Made by a program: the position numbers and the translations under genes
In this document: positions 15,010 through 16,300 of the stretch, in pieces
How the letters are laid out: the number at the start of each line of letters is the position of its first letter
Numbering within the stretch: position 1 is the first letter of the stretch
Notes under the pieces: generated by a model
Databases searched by the model: none
The model's input: only the letters and a program-made list of their open reading frames with translations
Told to the model about the DNA's origin: nothing
Assembly: GCA_947630865.1 (NCBI GenBank)
Contig: CANRJE010000019.1
Location: forward strand, 1 to 16,300
Origin: an uncultured Bacilli bacterium
Lineage (GTDB): Bacteria > Bacillota_I > Bacilli_A > RF39 > UBA660
Direction of reading: 5' to 3'
Length of the DNA: 16,300 nucleotides

Positions 15010-15336
15010 ATGACACAAGTTGCTCAAACAGAAATGGGTGGATCATCATCAGGAGAAAGATATATTGATACTGATAAGATGGCAAGTTGTATTTCTAATA
15101 TTGAAACAGCAATTACTTCAGCTGAAACTGCAATAGAATCATATTCAGCTAAAGCACCTTCTTTAGGAGCTTCAACATCATTAGGAGCTGTTGAAAGTAA
15201 TTTATCAGCAATTAAGAATTCTTATACAAATGATTTACTTCCTTTACTTTCTAAACTACGTCAAGATGTAGAAGATGTAAAAGAAGAATATATTAGTAGA
15301 TCTACGCAAATTGAAAATGCAGGATCAGGAGAATAA
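15010..15336 (+). CDS. WXG100-superfamily-like small protein without Trp
   Basis: A 108-residue protein with a flexible Gly/Ser-rich head (GGSSSGE at 10-16), two long helices of about 30 residues separated by a Ser/Gly/Ala-rich turn (KAPSLGASTSLGA at about 48-60), and a short charged tail ending in GSGE. It has no Trp, so no W-x-G. GAAAGGAG (14993-15000) lies 9 bases upstream of ATG 15010. Tandem position after the WKD-type gene and the shared terminator suggest the two are co-expressed partners. The helix-turn-helix pattern and size fit the superfamily, but the assignment rests on context as much as sequence. Confidence 0.72.
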   Translation: MTQVAQTEMGGSSSGERYIDTDKMASCISNIETAITSAETAIESYSAKAPSLGASTSLGAVESNLSAIKNSYTNDLLPLLSKLRQDVEDVKEEYISRSTQIENAGSGE

Positions 15337-15340
15337 TTAG

Positions 15341-15363
15341 AACAGCAGAAATGCTGTTTTTTT
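15341..15363 (+). terminator. Strong intrinsic terminator after the second Esx-like pair
   Basis: AACAGCA (15341-15347) pairs perfectly with TGCTGTT (15352-15358) around a GAAA tetraloop, followed by a run of T to 15363. Confidence 0.92.
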
Positions 15364-15440
15364 GTTTAAATACTTTTTAATATTAGAAAAATTAATTATA
15401 ATTTTCAGTATTATTATTTGGAACTTAATATTGCAAATAT

Positions 15441-15468
15441 TTTTTTACTATGATAAACTTAATATGAT
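15441..15468 (+). promoter_or_regulatory. Putative promoter of the terminal coiled-coil/effector-like unit
   Basis: TATGAT (15463-15468) is the same -10 hexamer as at the two Esx promoters, with only a T-rich TTTTTT at 15441-15446 at a plausible -35 distance (16-base spacer). A TTTACT (15444-15449) also occurs but only 13 bases upstream, too close for a standard promoter. A second TATGAT lies at 15449-15454. A promoter is needed after the strong terminator, but its exact position is uncertain. Confidence 0.4.
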
Positions 15469-15487
15469 AGTAGAGTAGGTGATTTTC

Positions 15488-15811
15488 ATGAGCAATATCA
15501 ATTATATAGGAAATGCAAATACCCAAATTAAAAGATATCAAGATGCTGATGAATATCTAAAAAGTGCTCTAGAATATATAGATGATGTAATCACTGATTT
15601 AGAAACTATAATTGGAGTTGATGAAGCATCAGAGTTATTAAAAAATGTTAATTCAAAAAAAGAAACTATTGAATTAGAAAAAAAGAAAATTGCAACTCAT
15701 ATAGGTTCTATAAGACAAAAAAGTAGAGAATTATCTGATGCTCAAGATGAAGAAAATAGAAGAAGAGCAGCAGAAACAGCTGCCGTGGCTAAGGCAGGTG
15801 GCACTTCATGA
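15488..15811 (+). CDS. Small T7SS-type coiled-coil protein (107 residues), possible partner of the next gene
   Basis: A 107-residue, highly helical protein beginning MSNINYIGNANTQ. It has two long charged helices and a Lys/Glu/Arg-rich coiled coil (about residues 58-97), with an Ala/Gly-rich end. A GTG at 15479 is possible, but AGGTGA at 15477-15482 sits 5 bases before ATG 15488, which is the better start. Its TGA stop overlaps the start of the next gene (ATGA). Small coiled-coil genes directly before large exported proteins are typical of T7SSb effector modules, such as those with LXG toxins, where they help target the effector. The resemblance is one of size, structure and position; I do not recognise the family. 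Confidence 0.7.
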   Translation: MSNINYIGNANTQIKRYQDADEYLKSALEYIDDVITDLETIIGVDEASELLKNVNSKKETIELEKKKIATHIGSIRQKSRELSDAQDEENRRRAAETAAVAKAGGTS

Positions 15812-16300
15812 AATTTGATACGGAAATAATGGTTGACATATTAGATAATATAAAATTAGCTAATCAAGAAATTGGTCATGCTAATAAAGAATTATCTGAT
15901 GCATATGATAATTTAAATCGAAATACTAGAAAATGTTTAAGTAAAAAACTAGTAATAACAAATCTTAATGATGAATTAGAAGAAGCTAAAGAACTTGATT
16001 TAATAATGCAAGAAATAATATCAGCGATTGAAGGTAAAACATTAGATTTATCCGGATTAGGAGCTGTAACTTTTGGAAGTGATATATTATCTCCTGAGTC
16101 ATCAAAATATGAACAACCAAGTGATATGGAAAATTATGATTTTAGCAAAGAATTAAGTGCTTTAAATAATCGGACTGATAGTGAAATATTAAAGGCTTTT
16201 AATGCTTTAGGTGTAAGCGATAAAGATAGAGAAAGAATAGAAGAATGTTTAAAAACAAATAACACATATGTCTTAGCAATGTTTATATTTGCATACAACA
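15808..16300 (+). CDS. Partial gene at window end, helical N-terminus of a putative T7SS effector
   Basis: An open reading frame starts with ATG 15808, with AGGTGG at 15796-15801 as ribosome site, and stays open for 164 codons to the window end; the 3' part is missing. The visible protein begins MKFDTEIMVDILDNI. Its first ~75 residues are helical and coiled-coil-like, as in the delivery domains of T7 substrates. A LSGLGAV stretch follows near residues 81-87, then a Ser/Pro/acidic linker-like region at about 92-109 and another helical segment. No signal peptide is present. The ATGA overlap with the preceding small coiled-coil gene fits a partner/effector pair. No catalytic motif can be seen before the end, so a toxin identity is only an inference. 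Confidence 0.72.
   Translation, partial: MKFDTEIMVDILDNIKLANQEIGHANKELSDAYDNLNRNTRKCLSKKLVITNLNDELEEAKELDLIMQEIISAIEGKTLDLSGLGAVTFGSDILSPESSKYEQPSDMENYDFSKELSALNNRTDSEILKAFNALGVSDKDRERIEECLKTNNTYVLAMFIFAYN

Noticed and set aside
1..16300. Mycoplasma-type genetic code (TGA as Trp)
   Set aside because: TGG encodes Trp throughout and TGA ends several genes at coherent overlaps, such as 8964-8966 and 15809-15811.
1..16300. tRNA or rRNA genes, CRISPR arrays, insertion sequences or attachment sites
   Set aside because: None were seen by eye: no regularly spaced direct repeats, no transposase or integrase gene and no GC-rich structured RNA stretches; a covariance-model scan would be needed to be certain about small RNAs.

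Overview
The window is strongly AT-rich, with dense, same-strand gene packing and Shine-Dalgarno sites of the AAGGAGG type. Tryptophan is encoded by TGG, and TGA is used as a genuine stop (for example at 4939-4941, 8964-8966 and 15809-15811), so the standard bacterial code applies, not the Mycoplasma code. Together with the gene families seen, this suggests a low-GC Bacillota (Firmicutes) genome, perhaps a gut Erysipelotrichales/RF39-like Bacilli lineage. The lineage is an inference; there is no rRNA or other marker here. Every gene lies on the + strand.

Left half (1-6400), housekeeping and accessory genes. A YgjP-type zinc metallopeptidase overlaps folD (methylene-tetrahydrofolate dehydrogenase/cyclohydrolase). 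Next comes an unrecognised 483-residue protein with an M3-like (gluzincin) zinc-protease active-site pattern. An rluB-type pseudouridine synthase, a CmpB-type membrane protein and a 75-residue acidic protein follow in one tight unit. Then comes an FAD-dependent oxidoreductase with a C-terminal Rieske [2Fe-2S] domain (YhfW-like).

Right half (6400-16300), a type VII secretion (T7SSb/ESX) locus. A canonical WXG100 protein (EsxA-like) and a second small helical protein lead the unit. They are followed by a 614-residue low-complexity multidomain protein and a 211-residue coiled-coil protein, then a separately promoted 1543-residue EssC ATPase and an EsaB/YukD ubiquitin-like protein. A strong terminator ends this unit. 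A second pair of small WXG100-like proteins (14714 and 15010) forms its own unit, also terminated. Finally a 107-residue coiled-coil protein overlaps, by ATGA, a gene that runs off the window end; this layout suggests a T7 partner/effector module.

How the parts probably work together: EssC would be the motor that recognises and exports the WXG100-like proteins and associated large substrates, with EsaB as a cytosolic accessory. The membrane parts known from other T7SSb systems (EsaA, EssA, EssB) are not in this window. The 614- and 211-residue proteins sit in the core locus and match no family I recognise, so they are the best candidates for undescribed T7 components or substrates. Two units led by WXG100-like genes share an identical promoter (TTTACT, 17-base spacer, TATGAT). 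At these and at essC the -35 element lies inside or next to the hairpin that ends the previous unit.
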